From positions 186,001 to 250,000 of the forward strand of contig NZ_WMIC01000001.1 in the NCBI RefSeq assembly GCF_009711135.1: a DNA stretch of 64,000 nt, in the 5' to 3' direction. Positions 1-11,089 of the stretch are shown here, piece after piece. Made by a program: the position numbers and the translations under genes. The notes beneath the pieces are model-generated. The model did no database searches. It was not told where the DNA came from and saw nothing but the letters and a program-made list of their open reading frames with translations. Numbering within the stretch: the stretch's first letter is position 1; the number at the start of each line of letters is the position of its first letter. This DNA is from Flavobacterium sp. LC2016-01 (GTDB taxonomy: Bacteria; Bacteroidota; Bacteroidia; Flavobacteriales; Flavobacteriaceae).

Positions 1-1
1 A

Positions 2-235
2 AAATCGAATTTGGTAAGCTGGCAGAACGAAAGAAAAACCAGATTAGGAACTGATAACACTTTGATGAGTTTAGTAAATACGTATTTACAGTACGGAATT
101 CCGCTTGAAGATTATGATGATCTAGAAAACAAAGTAAAAGTCCTTAAAGTTGAAGAGGTGAATGCTGTTTTGAAAAAATACTTGAGTTTAGATAAAATGA
201 CATCAATCTATGCTGGAGATTTTAATAAAAAGTGA
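2..235 (+). CDS. M16 (insulinase-type) peptidase, C-terminal fragment
   Basis: The reading frame is open from base 2 to a TGA at 233-235, so this is the 3' end of a gene that starts outside the window. The 77 visible residues end in LSLDKMTSIYAGDF, which fits the end of an M16 peptidase domain, where a strand of the 'K.t.v.vGd' kind closes the fold. No catalytic HxxEH is visible because it would lie in the missing part. An M16 peptidase in front of gyrB is a usual arrangement in flavobacteria. The assignment rests on the C-terminal pattern and the context, so the family is likely but not certain. Confidence 0.6.
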   Translation, partial: KSNLVSWQNERKTRLGTDNTLMSLVNTYLQYGIPLEDYDDLENKVKVLKVEEVNAVLKKYLSLDKMTSIYAGDFNKK

Positions 236-295
236 TAAACGAATGAAATTTCAATTTTCTTAAATTCCAAATTCCAATTTGGAACTTAAAATATA

Positions 296-336
296 AAAAG
301 CCGAAATACATTTTAGAATGTTATTTCGGCTTTTTT
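296..336 (+). terminator. Intrinsic terminator after the M16 peptidase
   Basis: GCCGAAAT at 300-307 pairs with ATTTCGGC at 323-330, followed by a run of six T. An A-run precedes the stem, so it could work in both directions. Confidence 0.85.
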
Positions 337-549
337 GTGTGCTTAGAAAGTTTGGAATTTGGAATTTGCAGGTTTGGAATTTATAACAGCAAAGAGAATT
401 TTTATGCTATTCCTGTTTTTGGAATTTTAAATTTTAAAAAATTGGAATTTAAATCGATAGTTCCTTTTTTAATTGGCTTTTTTTGATAATATGTTAATAA
501 CTTAAGCGCTTTAAATGGTATTTTAACGGATATATAATTTGCGTTTTTA

Positions 550-557
550 TATATTTG
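550..557 (+). promoter_or_regulatory. gyrB promoter, -7 element
   Basis: TATATTTG matches the Bacteroidota -7 consensus TAnnTTTG and lies 39 bp before the gyrB start. No clear -33 TTTG is present at the usual 17-23 bp spacing. Confidence 0.6.
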
Positions 558-572
558 CGTGTTAGACAATAA

Positions 573-2537
<1,965 letters not shown>

Positions 2538-2557
2538 AATGAAAAATTAATAATTCC

Positions 2558-2600
2558 AATTCGTTTAATTGTTTAAATTTACTAGACAATTAAACGAATT
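2558..2600. repeat. 15-bp perfect inverted repeat between gyrB and mdh
   Basis: AATTCGTTTAATTGT at 2558-2572 is the exact reverse complement of 2586-2600, with a 13-nt loop. There is no long T-run after it, so it is a weak terminator at best. A similar GTTTAAT-rich inverted repeat precedes valS. Confidence 0.6.
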
Positions 2601-2646
2601 GTCTGTTTAAGGAATAGACAAATTAATAACCGATAAAGTATAAAAT

Positions 2647-3582
2647 ATGAAAGTTACCATTGTAGGAGCAGGAAATGTTGGAGCTACATGTGCAGATGTT
2701 ATTTCTTATAGAGGAATTGCTAGCGAAGTAGTGCTGTTGGATATTAAAGAAGGTTTTGCCGAAGGTAAAGCGTTGGATATTATGCAATGTGCCACAAACA
2801 CAGGTTTTAATACCAAAGTTTCGGGCGTGACCAACGATTATTCTAAAACTGCCGGCAGTGATGTAGTAGTTATTACATCAGGAATTCCAAGAAAACCAGG
2901 AATGACAAGAGAAGAATTAATAGGTATAAATGCAGGAATTGTAAAAACAGTTGCCGAAAACGTACTTAAATATTCTCCAGATACAATAATTGTTGTTGTT
3001 TCTAATCCTATGGATACAATGACCTATTTAGCATTAAAAGCAACAGGCTTGCCAAAAAACAGAATAATAGGTATGGGAGGTGCATTAGACAGCTCTCGTT
3101 TCAGAACTTATCTTTCTTTAGCGCTGGACAAACCAGCAAATGATATCTCTGCAATGGTTATTGGAGGACATGGCGATACGACTATGATTCCATTAACACG
3201 TTTAGCATCTTATAATGGAATACCGGTTTCACAATTTCTTTCAGAAGAAGTGCTTCAAAAAGTAGCTGCTGATACAATGGTTGGTGGTGCTACTTTGACA
3301 GGTTTATTAGGAACATCGGCTTGGTATGCTCCTGGAGCTTCTGTAGCATATTTGGTTGATAGTATTTTGAACGATCAGAAAAAAATGATTGCTTGCTCTG
3401 TTTTTGTAGAAGGTGAATACGGACAAAACGATATTTGTATTGGAGTACCTTGTATAATTGGTAAAAACGGGGTTGAGGAAATTGTCGATATAAATTTAAA
3501 TGACCAAGAAAAGGCATTATTTTCGAAAAGTGCAGATGCAGTTCGTAACATGAATGATGCTCTAAAGTCGATTTTAGTATAA
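2647..3582 (+). CDS. mdh: Malate dehydrogenase (NAD-dependent, LDH-like type)
   Basis: Mdh interconverts malate and oxaloacetate in the citric acid cycle. The 311-residue protein starts with a Rossmann nucleotide site (VGAGNVGATCADVI, GxGxxG at residues 7-12). It has the substrate-binding arginines in GIPRKPGMTREEL and the NPMDTMTY segment. The catalytic histidine is in GGHGDTTMIP near residue 175. The Arg-containing substrate loop (PRKPGMTR) supports malate rather than lactate as substrate. It stands alone between gyrB and secDF, with an inverted repeat before it and a terminator after it. This is the group found in Bacteroidota (MDH type 3), of normal length. Confidence 0.96.
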   Translation: MKVTIVGAGNVGATCADVISYRGIASEVVLLDIKEGFAEGKALDIMQCATNTGFNTKVSGVTNDYSKTAGSDVVVITSGIPRKPGMTREELIGINAGIVKTVAENVLKYSPDTIIVVVSNPMDTMTYLALKATGLPKNRIIGMGGALDSSRFRTYLSLALDKPANDISAMVIGGHGDTTMIPLTRLASYNGIPVSQFLSEEVLQKVAADTMVGGATLTGLLGTSAWYAPGASVAYLVDSILNDQKKMIACSVFVEGEYGQNDICIGVPCIIGKNGVEEIVDINLNDQEKALFSKSADAVRNMNDALKSILV

Positions 3583-3599
3583 TAAAAACGGTAAAAAAA

Positions 3600-3631
3600 A
3601 GAAAAGGCTGCACTTTTGCAGTCTTTTTTTT
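3600..3631 (+). terminator. Intrinsic terminator after mdh
   Basis: GGCTGCA (3606-3612) pairs with TGCAGTC (3617-3623) and is followed by eight T. Confidence 0.85.
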
Positions 3632-3650
3632 GAGATTAATTAATAAATAA

Positions 3651-3682
3651 ATTGCTTAATCATTTCGAGAATTATATATTTG
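3651..3682 (+). promoter_or_regulatory. secDF promoter
   Basis: The -7 element TATATTTG lies at 3675-3682. An ATTG at 3651-3654 is placed 20 nt upstream as a partial -33 box. This would give a leader of about 120 nt before secDF. Confidence 0.55.
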
Positions 3683-3810
3683 CTCGGTTTAAAAAAAATG
3701 TTGTAATTCGTGATCTCGATTTTTTAGTTTTAAAATCTCATGTCAGGGCTTATTTTAAGGGAATTTGGAACCAAAAACAAACAATAAAACATAATTAATT
3801 TTTAGTAATA

Positions 3811-6783
3811 ATGCAGAATAAAGGACTTATTAAATTTTTCGCAATTCTATTTGCATTGGTAAGTATTTACCAACTTTCATTCACTTTTGTGGCAAATAAT
3901 GTCAAAGGTGAGGCTAAAGCTTTTGCAGGAGATAATCCTGATAAAGAGCTAAAATATTTAGATTCTATTGGTAAAGAGAAAGTATTTGATCTTGGTTTTA
4001 CAGATTATACTTACAACGAAGTAAAGAACAAACAGCTAAACAAAGGTCTTGACTTAGAAGGAGGAATCAACGTGATTCTTCAAATCTCTGTTAAAGACGT
4101 TTTAAAAGGTTTAGCAAATAATTCTAAAAATCCAGTATTTAATAAATCATTAGCTGATGCAACTGCAAATTTAGAAGGAAACAAAACGTATTTAAATAAG
4201 TTCTTTGAAGCTTTCGAAGCAAATTCAAACGGAACTGTAAAATTAGCTTCTCCAGATATCTTTGCAAACAAAAGTATGCAAGGTGAAGGCGGAATTGATT
4301 TTAAAATGTCTGATTCTGATGCTCAAAAAGTAATTAAAAGAAAAGTTGGTGAGTCTATCGAAAGTGCTTATAAAGTATTAAGAGAGCGTATCGACAAATT
4401 TGGTGTAACACAGCCAAATATTCAAAAATTAGGAGAAACAGGAAGAATCTTAGTTGAGCTTCCAGGTGCTAAAGATGTTGATAGAATCAAAAAATTATTA
4501 GGTGGAAAAGCTCAGTTAGAGTTTTGGGAAACTTTTAAAATTGAAGAAATCGGAAACTTCTTAGTAGCTTCTAATGAGGCTTTGAAAAAAACTGAAGTTA
4601 AGAAAACAGAAACTAAAACTGTTGCTAAAGATTCATTGAATGCTTTATTGACAGATGCTAAAGATTCTGTAGATACTAAAAAAGGAAACAATCCATTATT
4701 TGACAAAATGATTGGTCAAGGTGGTGGACCAGTTTTAGGATATTTTGCTCCAAAAGATACTGCAACAGTTAATGCATATTTCAAAAGAGCAGACATTAGA
4801 ATTTTATTGGGTGCTGACCAACACAATGCAAAATTTGTTTGGAGTAAACCAACTACATTAAAAGATGCTAAAGGAAAAGAAGTTGAAGCAGTTGAATTAT
4901 ATGCTTTAAAAGGTAACAGAGATAATACTCCAGCAATGAGCGGTGGTGTTGTTACTGATGCAAAAGATACTTTTGACCAATTAGGAAAACCAGCTGTTTC
5001 TATGCAAATGAACAGCCAAGGTGCTAAAGTTTGGGAAGAATTGACAGGAAGAGCTTTCTCTCAAAAAGGATATATTGCTATTGTTTTAGATGATATCGTT
5101 TATTCTGCTCCTGGAGTTACAAGTGGACCAATTGCTGGTGGAAGATCTGAAATTACAGGTTCTTTTGACGTAGCTGAAACTAAAGATTTAGCTAACGTAT
5201 TAAATGCAGGTAAATTACCAGCTTCTGCTGATATTATTCAATCAACTGTTGTTGGACCATCTTTAGGTCAGGCTGCAATTGATGCTGGAACTGTTTCATC
5301 TGTATTAGGATTCTTATTAGTTTGTTTATGGATGGTATTCTATTATGGTAAAGCTGGATGGTATGCAAACCTTGCTTTATTATTAAACTTACTTTTCTTA
5401 TTCGGAATTATGGCAAGTTTTGGTTTTGTATTAACATTGCCAGGTATTGCAGGTATCGTATTAACATTAGGTACGGCGGTAGATGCGAACATCATTATAT
5501 TTGAAAGAGCAAAAGAGGAATTACGTGAAGGTAAATCATTGTCTGAGGCTGTTGTAGCTTCTTACGGATGGCATGGTGCAATGCGTTCTATTATTGACGC
5601 GAACGTAACGCACGTTTTAACTGGAGCAATCTTGTTTATTTTTGGAACAGGACCAATTAAAGGTTTTGCTTTAACATTATTAATTGGTATTGTAACTTCA
5701 TTGTTTACATCAATTTTTATTGCTAGAATTTTTATTGACAGAAACATTGCTGGAAAAGGTGATTTAACTTTCTCTACAAACATTACTAAAAACTGGTTTA
5801 CTAATTTCCACTTTGACTTTATTAAAATCAAAAAATTCACTTATATCTTCTCATCTATTGTAGTTGTTGTGAGTTTAGTTTCTATCTTCTTCGTTAACGG
5901 ATTAGACGAAGGTGTTGATTTTGTTGGAGGTAGAACTTTCCAAGTTAAATTTGAAAAACCGGTTGATGCTACAGCTATTTCAGATGAATTGTCTGCTGCT
6001 TTCGGAACTCCTGTTGAGGCTAAAGTTTTAGGTGATAATGATCAGTTGAAAATTACAACTAAATACAAAATTAAAGAAGATGGTGTTGCTATCGATGAGG
6101 AAGTAAACCAAAAGTTATATCAAGCTTTACACAAGTATTATCCAAATACTACTTACGATAAATTCATCAATTCTTTTGATGGCAAAAAAGTAGGGGTTTT
6201 ACAACAGTCTAAAGTTGGAGCTTCTATCTCAGAAGATATCAAAACTAACTCTTACTGGGCGGTTCTTGGTGCTATGGCTGTTATCTTCTTATACTTAATG
6301 ATTTCTTTCCGTAAATGGCAATATTCATTAGGTGCGATTGCTGCTGTTGCGCACGACGTTATCTTTGTATTAGGAATTTACTCATTATGTTATAAATTCA
6401 TGCCTTTCCACATGGAAATGGATCAGCATTTTATCGCTGCGATTCTGACGGTAATTGGATATTCTATGAACGATACAGTAATTGTATTTGACAGAATTAG
6501 AGAGTTTATCATTGGTAACCGTAAAGGGACTTTTGAAGATATCGTAAATGCTTCTATTAATACTACATTATCTAGAACATTGAATACGTCATTAATGATG
6601 ATCATTGTATTATTGACAATGTTTATCTTTGGTGGAGAGTCAATTAGAGGATTTATCTTCGCGATGTTAATTGGTATCGTTGTTGGAACTTATTCTTCAT
6701 TATTTATCGCAACGCCAGTATTGGTTGACACGATTTCTAAAGATGATAAACACACAATCGAAGACAAACATAATAAGGCATAA
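3811..6783 (+). CDS. secDF: Fused protein translocase SecD-SecF
   Basis: SecDF uses the proton gradient to pull proteins through the SecYEG channel on the outer face of the inner membrane. The 990-residue protein joins both subunits, as is usual in Bacteroidota. It has an N-terminal membrane segment (residues 8-28) and a large periplasmic SecD domain with DLEGGINVILQ and the IDKFGVTQPNIQ repeat. The SecD membrane bundle has GTAVDANIIIFERAKEEL. SecF starts near residue 670 with its own first helix, then DEGVDFVGGRTFQV, and a second membrane bundle with GYSMNDTVIVFDRIRE. A Lys/Thr-rich insertion near residues 265-300 is typical of the long Bacteroidota forms. The gene is monocistronic with a strong terminator behind it. 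Confidence 0.97.
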   Translation: MQNKGLIKFFAILFALVSIYQLSFTFVANNVKGEAKAFAGDNPDKELKYLDSIGKEKVFDLGFTDYTYNEVKNKQLNKGLDLEGGINVILQISVKDVLKGLANNSKNPVFNKSLADATANLEGNKTYLNKFFEAFEANSNGTVKLASPDIFANKSMQGEGGIDFKMSDSDAQKVIKRKVGESIESAYKVLRERIDKFGVTQPNIQKLGETGRILVELPGAKDVDRIKKLLGGKAQLEFWETFKIEEIGNFLVASNEALKKTEVKKTETKTVAKDSLNALLTDAKDSVDTKKGNNPLFDKMIGQGGGPVLGYFAPKDTATVNAYFKRADIRILLGADQHNAKFVWSKPTTLKDAKGKEVEAVELYALKGNRDNTPAMSGGVVTDAKDTFDQLGKPAVSMQMNSQGAKVWEELTGRAFSQKGYIAIVLDDIVYSAPGVTSGPIAGGRSEITGSFDVAETKDLANVLNAGKLPASADIIQSTVVGPSLGQAAIDAGTVSSVLGFLLVCLWMVFYYGKAGWYANLALLLNLLFLFGIMASFGFVLTLPGIAGIVLTLGTAVDANIIIFERAKEELREGKSLSEAVVASYGWHGAMRSIIDANVTHVLTGAILFIFGTGPIKGFALTLLIGIVTSLFTSIFIARIFIDRNIAGKGDLTFSTNITKNWFTNFHFDFIKIKKFTYIFSSIVVVVSLVSIFFVNGLDEGVDFVGGRTFQVKFEKPVDATAISDELSAAFGTPVEAKVLGDNDQLKITTKYKIKEDGVAIDEEVNQKLYQALHKYYPNTTYDKFINSFDGKKVGVLQQSKVGASISEDIKTNSYWAVLGAMAVIFLYLMISFRKWQYSLGAIAAVAHDVIFVLGIYSLCYKFMPFHMEMDQHFIAAILTVIGYSMNDTVIVFDRIREFIIGNRKGTFEDIVNASINTTLSRTLNTSLMMIIVLLTMFIFGGESIRGFIFAMLIGIVVGTYSSLFIATPVLVDTISKDDKHTIEDKHNKA

Positions 6784-6804
6784 TTTAAACCTTAGTTTAT
6801 ATAG

Positions 6805-6841
6805 AAAAAAGATCCAGTGAAAACTGGATCTTTTTTTTTTG
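6805..6841 (+). terminator. Intrinsic terminator after secDF
   Basis: GATCCAGT (6811-6818) and ACTGGATC (6823-6830) form a perfect stem followed by ten T. Confidence 0.92.
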
Positions 6842-6993
6842 CTTTAATTGGTTGTATTTCGGAGAGCCATAGCTAAAGAATCAATCTCTTTGTTTCTTTG
6901 GTTCTTCTTTTGTTTTTATTATTAGAAGAAAGAAGATTAAGTGCTTATTAAGCAATCTTACTAAAACGTCTTTTGAAAACAAAAGTTGTAGTT

Positions 6994-7064
6994 TAGCCCC
7001 GATGGGTGCGATATCCTTTTTCCTGCTCCTTTAGCAGGGAAAAGATATAGTGGACAGCGGGACT
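6994..7064 (+). repeat. Covarying hairpin element, copy A
   Basis: This is the first of three copies of a dispersed element (others at 10123-10200 on the minus strand and 56888-56977). It begins TAGCCCCGAT and ends GGACAGCGGGACT; AGCCCCG and CGGGACT can pair. The inner stem is CCTGCT/AGCAGG flanked by T-runs and A-runs. The arms are conserved among copies while the inner stem sequence changes but stays paired. The closest + strand gene is secDF, about 210 bp upstream, so this copy is not a leader of any gene. Confidence 0.75.
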
Positions 7065-7130
7065 GAAAGTTGTTTTGAAAACACTTTTATCTGCTTCAAA
7101 AAATTAAGATTAACTTGGACTATTATAATA

Positions 7131-7163
7131 AAAAAAACGCCCAATATTTAATATTGGGCGTTT
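7131..7163 (-). terminator. Bidirectional terminator after lgt
   Basis: ACGCCCAATAT at 7137-7147 pairs perfectly with 7151-7161 around a 3-nt loop. An A-run on the left gives a U-run for the minus-strand lgt transcript. Confidence 0.88.
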
Positions 7164-7185
7164 CTGTATTTTTAAAATGTATTTT

Positions 7186-8145
7186 TTAAGATGTCGCTAA
7201 AGGATTTCTTTGTGCTCTAATGATAAAGAAAAGCCCGATAATGATAAAAGGGATGCTTAGCCATTGTCCGGTTGAGAAAATGCCTAATTCGTTCTCAAAA
7301 CCACCTTGGCTTTCTTTTACAAATTCAACAATGAAACGCACTACGAATAAAAGAACAAGGAATAATCCGAATAATAATCCAGATTTTAGTCTTGCGTTTG
7401 TTTTCCAATATAAGAAGTATAAAGTTGCAAAGACAAAAATGTAACAGAATGCTTCGTATAATTGAGTTGGGTGTTTTGCAGGAACCTGAGCTAATAAATC
7501 AGCGAATCTTGGATCGTGTGCGATTGCATCGTAAGCTTCTTTTGGGTTTGCAATTCCGGTTTTTTCCATTGCTACATTTTTAGCGAATTTTTCATGTAAA
7601 AAACGAATTCCGAATGCAGATGTTGTTTCATGTCCGGTAATTTCAGAATTAAAGAAATTACCTAAACGTACAAAAATAGCACCGCTTGCAACTGGAATAA
7701 CCACACGGTCTAAAATCCATAACAAAGGACGTTTTAAGATTTTTTTGCTGTAATAATACATTGCAATTATAATAGAAATTGCTGCACCATGACTTGCTAA
7801 ACCTTGAAAACCTGTGAATTCCCAGCCTTTTATAAAACCTAAGAGTGTTTCTTGTTCATTTTCTCTAATTGGCAAAAATATCTCAACAATATGGTTTCTG
7901 AAATATTCCCAGTCATAAAAGAAAACATGTCCTAAACGTGCGCCTATTAAAGTGGCTAAAACGGTCCAAACAAATAGAGAATCTAATTTGTCAAGAGATT
8001 CATTTTCACGTTCGAAGATTTTTTTCATTATAAACCATCCCAAACCAAAAGCAATTACAAACATTAAGCTGTAATAACGAATCATAAAAAAACCTAAATT
8101 TATTCCTTCTGAAGGGTTCCAAACCAGATTTAAGGCGTGTGTCAT
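7186..8145 (-). CDS. lgt: Prolipoprotein diacylglyceryl transferase
   Basis: Lgt transfers a diacylglyceryl group from phosphatidylglycerol to the lipobox cysteine of prolipoproteins in the inner membrane, the first step of lipoprotein maturation. The 319-residue protein has about seven membrane segments. Recognisable family motifs are the N-terminal RYYSLMFVIAF, LIGARLGHVFFYDW, the Lgt signature region VRLGNFFNSEITGHET, and HPTQLYEAFCY. The length is slightly above the usual 260-290 because of a loop near residues 195-215. The window encodes many predicted lipoproteins that would depend on it. yidD follows upstream on the same strand after 66 bp. Confidence 0.96.
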   Translation of the reverse strand: MTHALNLVWNPSEGINLGFFMIRYYSLMFVIAFGLGWFIMKKIFERENESLDKLDSLFVWTVLATLIGARLGHVFFYDWEYFRNHIVEIFLPIRENEQETLLGFIKGWEFTGFQGLASHGAAISIIIAMYYYSKKILKRPLLWILDRVVIPVASGAIFVRLGNFFNSEITGHETTSAFGIRFLHEKFAKNVAMEKTGIANPKEAYDAIAHDPRFADLLAQVPAKHPTQLYEAFCYIFVFATLYFLYWKTNARLKSGLLFGLFLVLLFVVRFIVEFVKESQGGFENELGIFSTGQWLSIPFIIIGLFFIIRAQRNPLATS

Positions 8146-8211
8146 GTAGTATTGTGTTTTTTATTAATTGTAAAAATAAATATTTAAAGCAGAGTTCCTA
8201 TTTATAAAAAG

Positions 8212-8460
8212 TTAATGTTTGTGTGAACATTTCTTTTCGGGAACGGGATCATAACCGGTTCTTCCCCATGGATGACAGCTTAAAATTCGTTTCATTCCTA
8301 AGTAACCGCCATAAAATAATCCGTGTTTTTGCAAGGCTTCAATCATATAACTTGAGCATGTTGGCTCAAAGCGGCATGACGCTGGTGTAAACGGCGAAAT
8401 GGCAGTTTGATAAAAACGGACAAGCAGTACAAATGGGTATATTAGAATTTTTGAAAACAT
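8212..8460 (-). CDS. yidD: Membrane protein insertion efficiency factor YidD
   Basis: YidD is a small membrane-associated protein that helps YidC-dependent insertion of inner-membrane proteins. The 82 residues show the family pattern almost end to end: [33 protein letters not shown], and [13 protein letters not shown] with the conserved cysteines. It is followed by lgt on the same strand. In many bacteria yidD sits next to rnpA-yidC, so its place beside lgt is a local arrangement. Length and motifs are fully normal. Confidence 0.95.
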   Translation of the reverse strand: MFSKILIYPFVLLVRFYQTAISPFTPASCRFEPTCSSYMIEALQKHGLFYGGYLGMKRILSCHPWGRTGYDPVPEKKCSHKH

Positions 8461-8476
8461 ACTATTTTAGTAATCA

Positions 8477-8616
8477 GTGTTCAGTTTTTTAGTATTCAGT
8501 TTAATTTGCCGTTCAAAATCCAAACCTTCTTTGTTAGTAATTAGTATTCAGTTTTTTTAGCATTCAGTTTAACTTATAGTTCAAATCTGAACACTAAAAA
8601 ACTGAATACTGAACAC
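8477..8616. repeat. Nested inverted repeat of CAGT/ACTGA words between yidD and cysS
   Basis: Several copies of GTGTTCAG and AGTATTCAGTTTTTTAG at 8477-8570 face the complementary words CTGAACACTAAAAAACTGAA at 8587-8606 and onward. The whole can fold into a long hairpin followed by a T-run in plus orientation. It may act as the cysS terminator or be a dispersed repeat. Confidence 0.6.
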
Positions 8617-8624
8617 TTTTTTTG

Positions 8625-10103
8625 CTAAATACTAAAAGACGTACCGTCTTTTCCGTCTTTTAGCTGAATTCCCAAAGCAATCAGCTGATCACGAATTTGA
8701 TCAGAAAGAGCAAAGTTTTTATCAGCTCTGGCTTGATTTCTCATTCCGATAAGCATGTTTACAACACCTTCTAATTTATCATTGTTGCTGTCGGCGCCTT
8801 TTTCGTCGCTTAATCCAAGTACATCAAAAACAAAAGCATTAATTGCTGTGGTGAAAACTTTTAGATCTTCAGCAGAAATTGTTTCTTTTCCGTCTTTTAG
8901 CAAATTGATATAACGAACGCCTTCAAATAAATGAGCAATTAAAATTGGGGTATTGAAGTCGTCATTCATTGCATCATAACACAATTGTTTCCATGCATTA
9001 AAATCAATTGAGCTTGTTTTTCCTGCATTAATTGCCGGCAATGCATCAAGCGCTTCGATTAATCTTTTATATCCTTTTTCGGCAGCTGTTATCGCATCAT
9101 CAGAAAAGTCTAAAATGCTTCTGTAATGTGCCTGAAGCATGAAAAATCTCGTTACCGATGCAGAAAATGCTTTGCTTAAGATTGTGTTGTCTCCGCTTAA
9201 AATTTCACCTGGCAATATATTATTTCCGGTTGATTTTGCCATTTTTTTGCCGTTTAAAGTAAGCATATTGGCATGCATCCAGTAATTTACAGGCGATTGT
9301 CCTGTGCAGGCTTCGTTTTGAGCGATTTCGCACTCGTGGTGAGGGAATTTTAAATCCATTCCACCGCCGTGAATATCAAAATGATTGCCTAAATATTTTG
9401 TACTCATTGCAGTACATTCTAAGTGCCAGCCCGGAAAACCATCGCTCCAAGGTGAAGGCCATCTCATGATATGTTCTGGTTCTGCTTTTTTCCAAAGTGC
9501 AAAATCCTGTGGATTTTTTTTGTCAGATTGTCCGTCAAGATCACGGGTATTGGCTAGCATATCTTCGATATTTCTGCCGCTTAGAATACCGTAATTATTG
9601 GTTTCATTATATTTTACAACATCAAAATAAACGGATCCATTGGCCACATAACCAATTCCAGTATCTATGATTTTTTTGATGATTTCGATTTGTTCAATAA
9701 TGTGACCTGTTGCAGTTGGTTCAATGCTTGGCGGTAAAAAGTTAAAAGCTTTTAAAATGTCATGAAAATCTACAGTATATCGCTGTACAACTTCCATTGG
9801 TTCTAATTGTTCTAAGCGTGCTTTTTTTGCAATTTTATCTTCGCCTTCGTCAACATCATCTACAATATGGCCAACATCGGTAATATTACGAACGTAACGA
9901 ACTTTATAATCCAGATGTAAAAAATACCTGAAAATTACGTCAAAAGACATAAAAGTTCGCACATTTCCTAAATGCACATTGCTATAAACCGTTGGTCCGC
10001 AAACATACATTCCAACATTTCCTTCATGGATTGGTTTGAAATTTTCTTTTTCACCCGAAAGTGAATTGTATATTTTTAAGGGTTGACTGTTATATAGTGG
10101 CAT
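8625..10103 (-). CDS. cysS: Cysteinyl-tRNA synthetase
   Basis: CysRS attaches cysteine to tRNA-Cys. The 492-residue class I enzyme has the zinc cysteine and first motif in [16 protein letters not shown] (HIGH-type HLGN at residues 44-47). The other zinc ligands lie in LECTAMS and HHECEIAQ, with [20 protein letters not shown] as the KMSKS loop near 286-290. The C-terminal helical anticodon region ends with DGTSF. Length is normal. One copy of the covarying hairpin element lies 20 bp upstream in the same orientation, so it could be in the cysS leader. Confidence 0.97.
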   Translation of the reverse strand: MPLYNSQPLKIYNSLSGEKENFKPIHEGNVGMYVCGPTVYSNVHLGNVRTFMSFDVIFRYFLHLDYKVRYVRNITDVGHIVDDVDEGEDKIAKKARLEQLEPMEVVQRYTVDFHDILKAFNFLPPSIEPTATGHIIEQIEIIKKIIDTGIGYVANGSVYFDVVKYNETNNYGILSGRNIEDMLANTRDLDGQSDKKNPQDFALWKKAEPEHIMRWPSPWSDGFPGWHLECTAMSTKYLGNHFDIHGGGMDLKFPHHECEIAQNEACTGQSPVNYWMHANMLTLNGKKMAKSTGNNILPGEILSGDNTILSKAFSASVTRFFMLQAHYRSILDFSDDAITAAEKGYKRLIEALDALPAINAGKTSSIDFNAWKQLCYDAMNDDFNTPILIAHLFEGVRYINLLKDGKETISAEDLKVFTTAINAFVFDVLGLSDEKGADSNNDKLEGVVNMLIGMRNQARADKNFALSDQIRDQLIALGIQLKDGKDGTSFSI

Positions 10104-10122
10104 ATTGTTTTAATTGTTTTTT

Positions 10123-10200
10123 TAGGAGCTATTCCTGCTGTCCGCTGTATCTTTTATGGTGAACCCCACCATAAAAGGATGCCGCTTCCATCAGGGCTAG
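10123..10200 (-). repeat. Covarying hairpin element, copy B, upstream of cysS
   Basis: Read on the minus strand it starts TAGCCCTGATGGAAG and ends GGACAGCAGGAATAGCTCCT. The inner stem is CTTTTATGGTG/CACCATAAAAG with the loop GGGTT. It lies between folE and cysS, 20 bp before the cysS start and in the same orientation. This is the most complete copy. Confidence 0.78.
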
Positions 10201-10231
10201 ATCATAAATATAATAGAAATATCGTAAAAAA

Positions 10232-10903
10232 TTAGAACTGAGTTTCTAGTTTAATGTAATCAAGAAATTCTCTTTTTGTTTGAGGATCTTTGAATTTTCC
10301 GCCGAATTCAGATGTTACAGTACTGCTTTCGATATCTTTAATTCCTCTAGAGTTTACACAAAGGTGTTTTGCATCAATAACGCAGGCAACATCTTCAGTC
10401 CCTAATGCTTTTTGAAGTTCCTGAACAATCTGCATGGTTAAACGCTCCTGAACCTGAGGTCTTTTTGCATAATATTCAACAATACGGTTCATTTTTGATA
10501 AACCAATAACTCTTCCGCTTGAAATATAAGCAACGTGAGCGCGCCCGATAATTGGCAGTAAATGGTGTTCACAGGTAGAATAAACGGTAATGTTTTTTTC
10601 AACTAACATTTCACCGTATTTGTAATTGTTGTCAAAAGTAGAAGCTTTTGGCTGTTTTGCAGGGTTTAAACCTCCAAAAATTTCTTTTACAAACATTTTA
10701 GCTACTCGGTTTGGAGTACCTTTTATGCTGTCATCTGTCAAATCCATTCCAAGTGTCTGCAGAATGTTTTCAACATCTTTTTTTATTTTTTCTATTTTTT
10801 CTTCATCAGTTATGTCAAAAGCATCCGCTCTAAGAGGGTTTTTTGCATTACTGCTGAAATGACTGTCACCTATTTCGTCTAAAAAATCTTCGTTGTTTAT
10901 CAT
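10232..10903 (-). CDS. folE: GTP cyclohydrolase I
   Basis: FolE converts GTP to 7,8-dihydroneopterin triphosphate, the entry step of folate (and related pterin and queuosine) biosynthesis. The 223-residue protein carries the family core: GTPNRVAKMFVKEIFGGL, then the zinc and active-site segment TCEHHLLPIIGRAHVAYI near residues 109-126. YAKRPQVQERLTMQI and the second zinc cysteine in AKHLCVNSRGIKD follow. An N-terminal acidic extension of about 40 residues precedes the domain, as in other flavobacterial FolE. It lies upstream of cysS on the same strand with a repeat between them. Confidence 0.96.
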   Translation of the reverse strand: MINNEDFLDEIGDSHFSSNAKNPLRADAFDITDEEKIEKIKKDVENILQTLGMDLTDDSIKGTPNRVAKMFVKEIFGGLNPAKQPKASTFDNNYKYGEMLVEKNITVYSTCEHHLLPIIGRAHVAYISSGRVIGLSKMNRIVEYYAKRPQVQERLTMQIVQELQKALGTEDVACVIDAKHLCVNSRGIKDIESSTVTSEFGGKFKDPQTKREFLDYIKLETQF

Positions 10904-11034
10904 TAAAAACTACTATTATAATGGGTATATCTTTTTAAGGGGGTAAAGATAATTAATAAATAGGAAACCTTTTCTATGGTTTTTATTATTTAATCGATCC
11001 TTTTTGGATATAATTTAAAATTGATGCAAAAAAC

Positions 11035-11067
11035 AAAAGACAATAACGAAAATGGTTATTGTCTTTT
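11035..11067 (-). terminator. Bidirectional terminator after the aminotransferase
   Basis: AAAAGACAATAAC (11035-11047) pairs perfectly with GTTATTGTCTTTT (11055-11067). It lies 22 bp past the aminotransferase stop on the minus strand. Confidence 0.85.
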
Positions 11068-11089
11068 GAAAGTTTAAGTTTAGTTTATT

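Larger units (their letters stand above)
6784..7185. other. Intergenic gap between secDF and lgt
   Basis: This convergent gap has no gene. It holds the secDF terminator (6805-6841), one copy of the covarying hairpin element (6994-7064) and the lgt-side terminator (7131-7163). The rest is AT-rich with no recognisable content. Confidence 0.6.

Noticed and set aside
3290..3613. 107-codon minus-strand frame within mdh
   Set aside because: Antisense to a well-conserved enzyme gene, with no independent support.
10123..10200. T-box or amino-acid riboswitch for cysS
   Set aside because: The same element also occurs after secDF and upstream of the prfA promoter, which does not fit a cysteine or tRNA-sensing leader.
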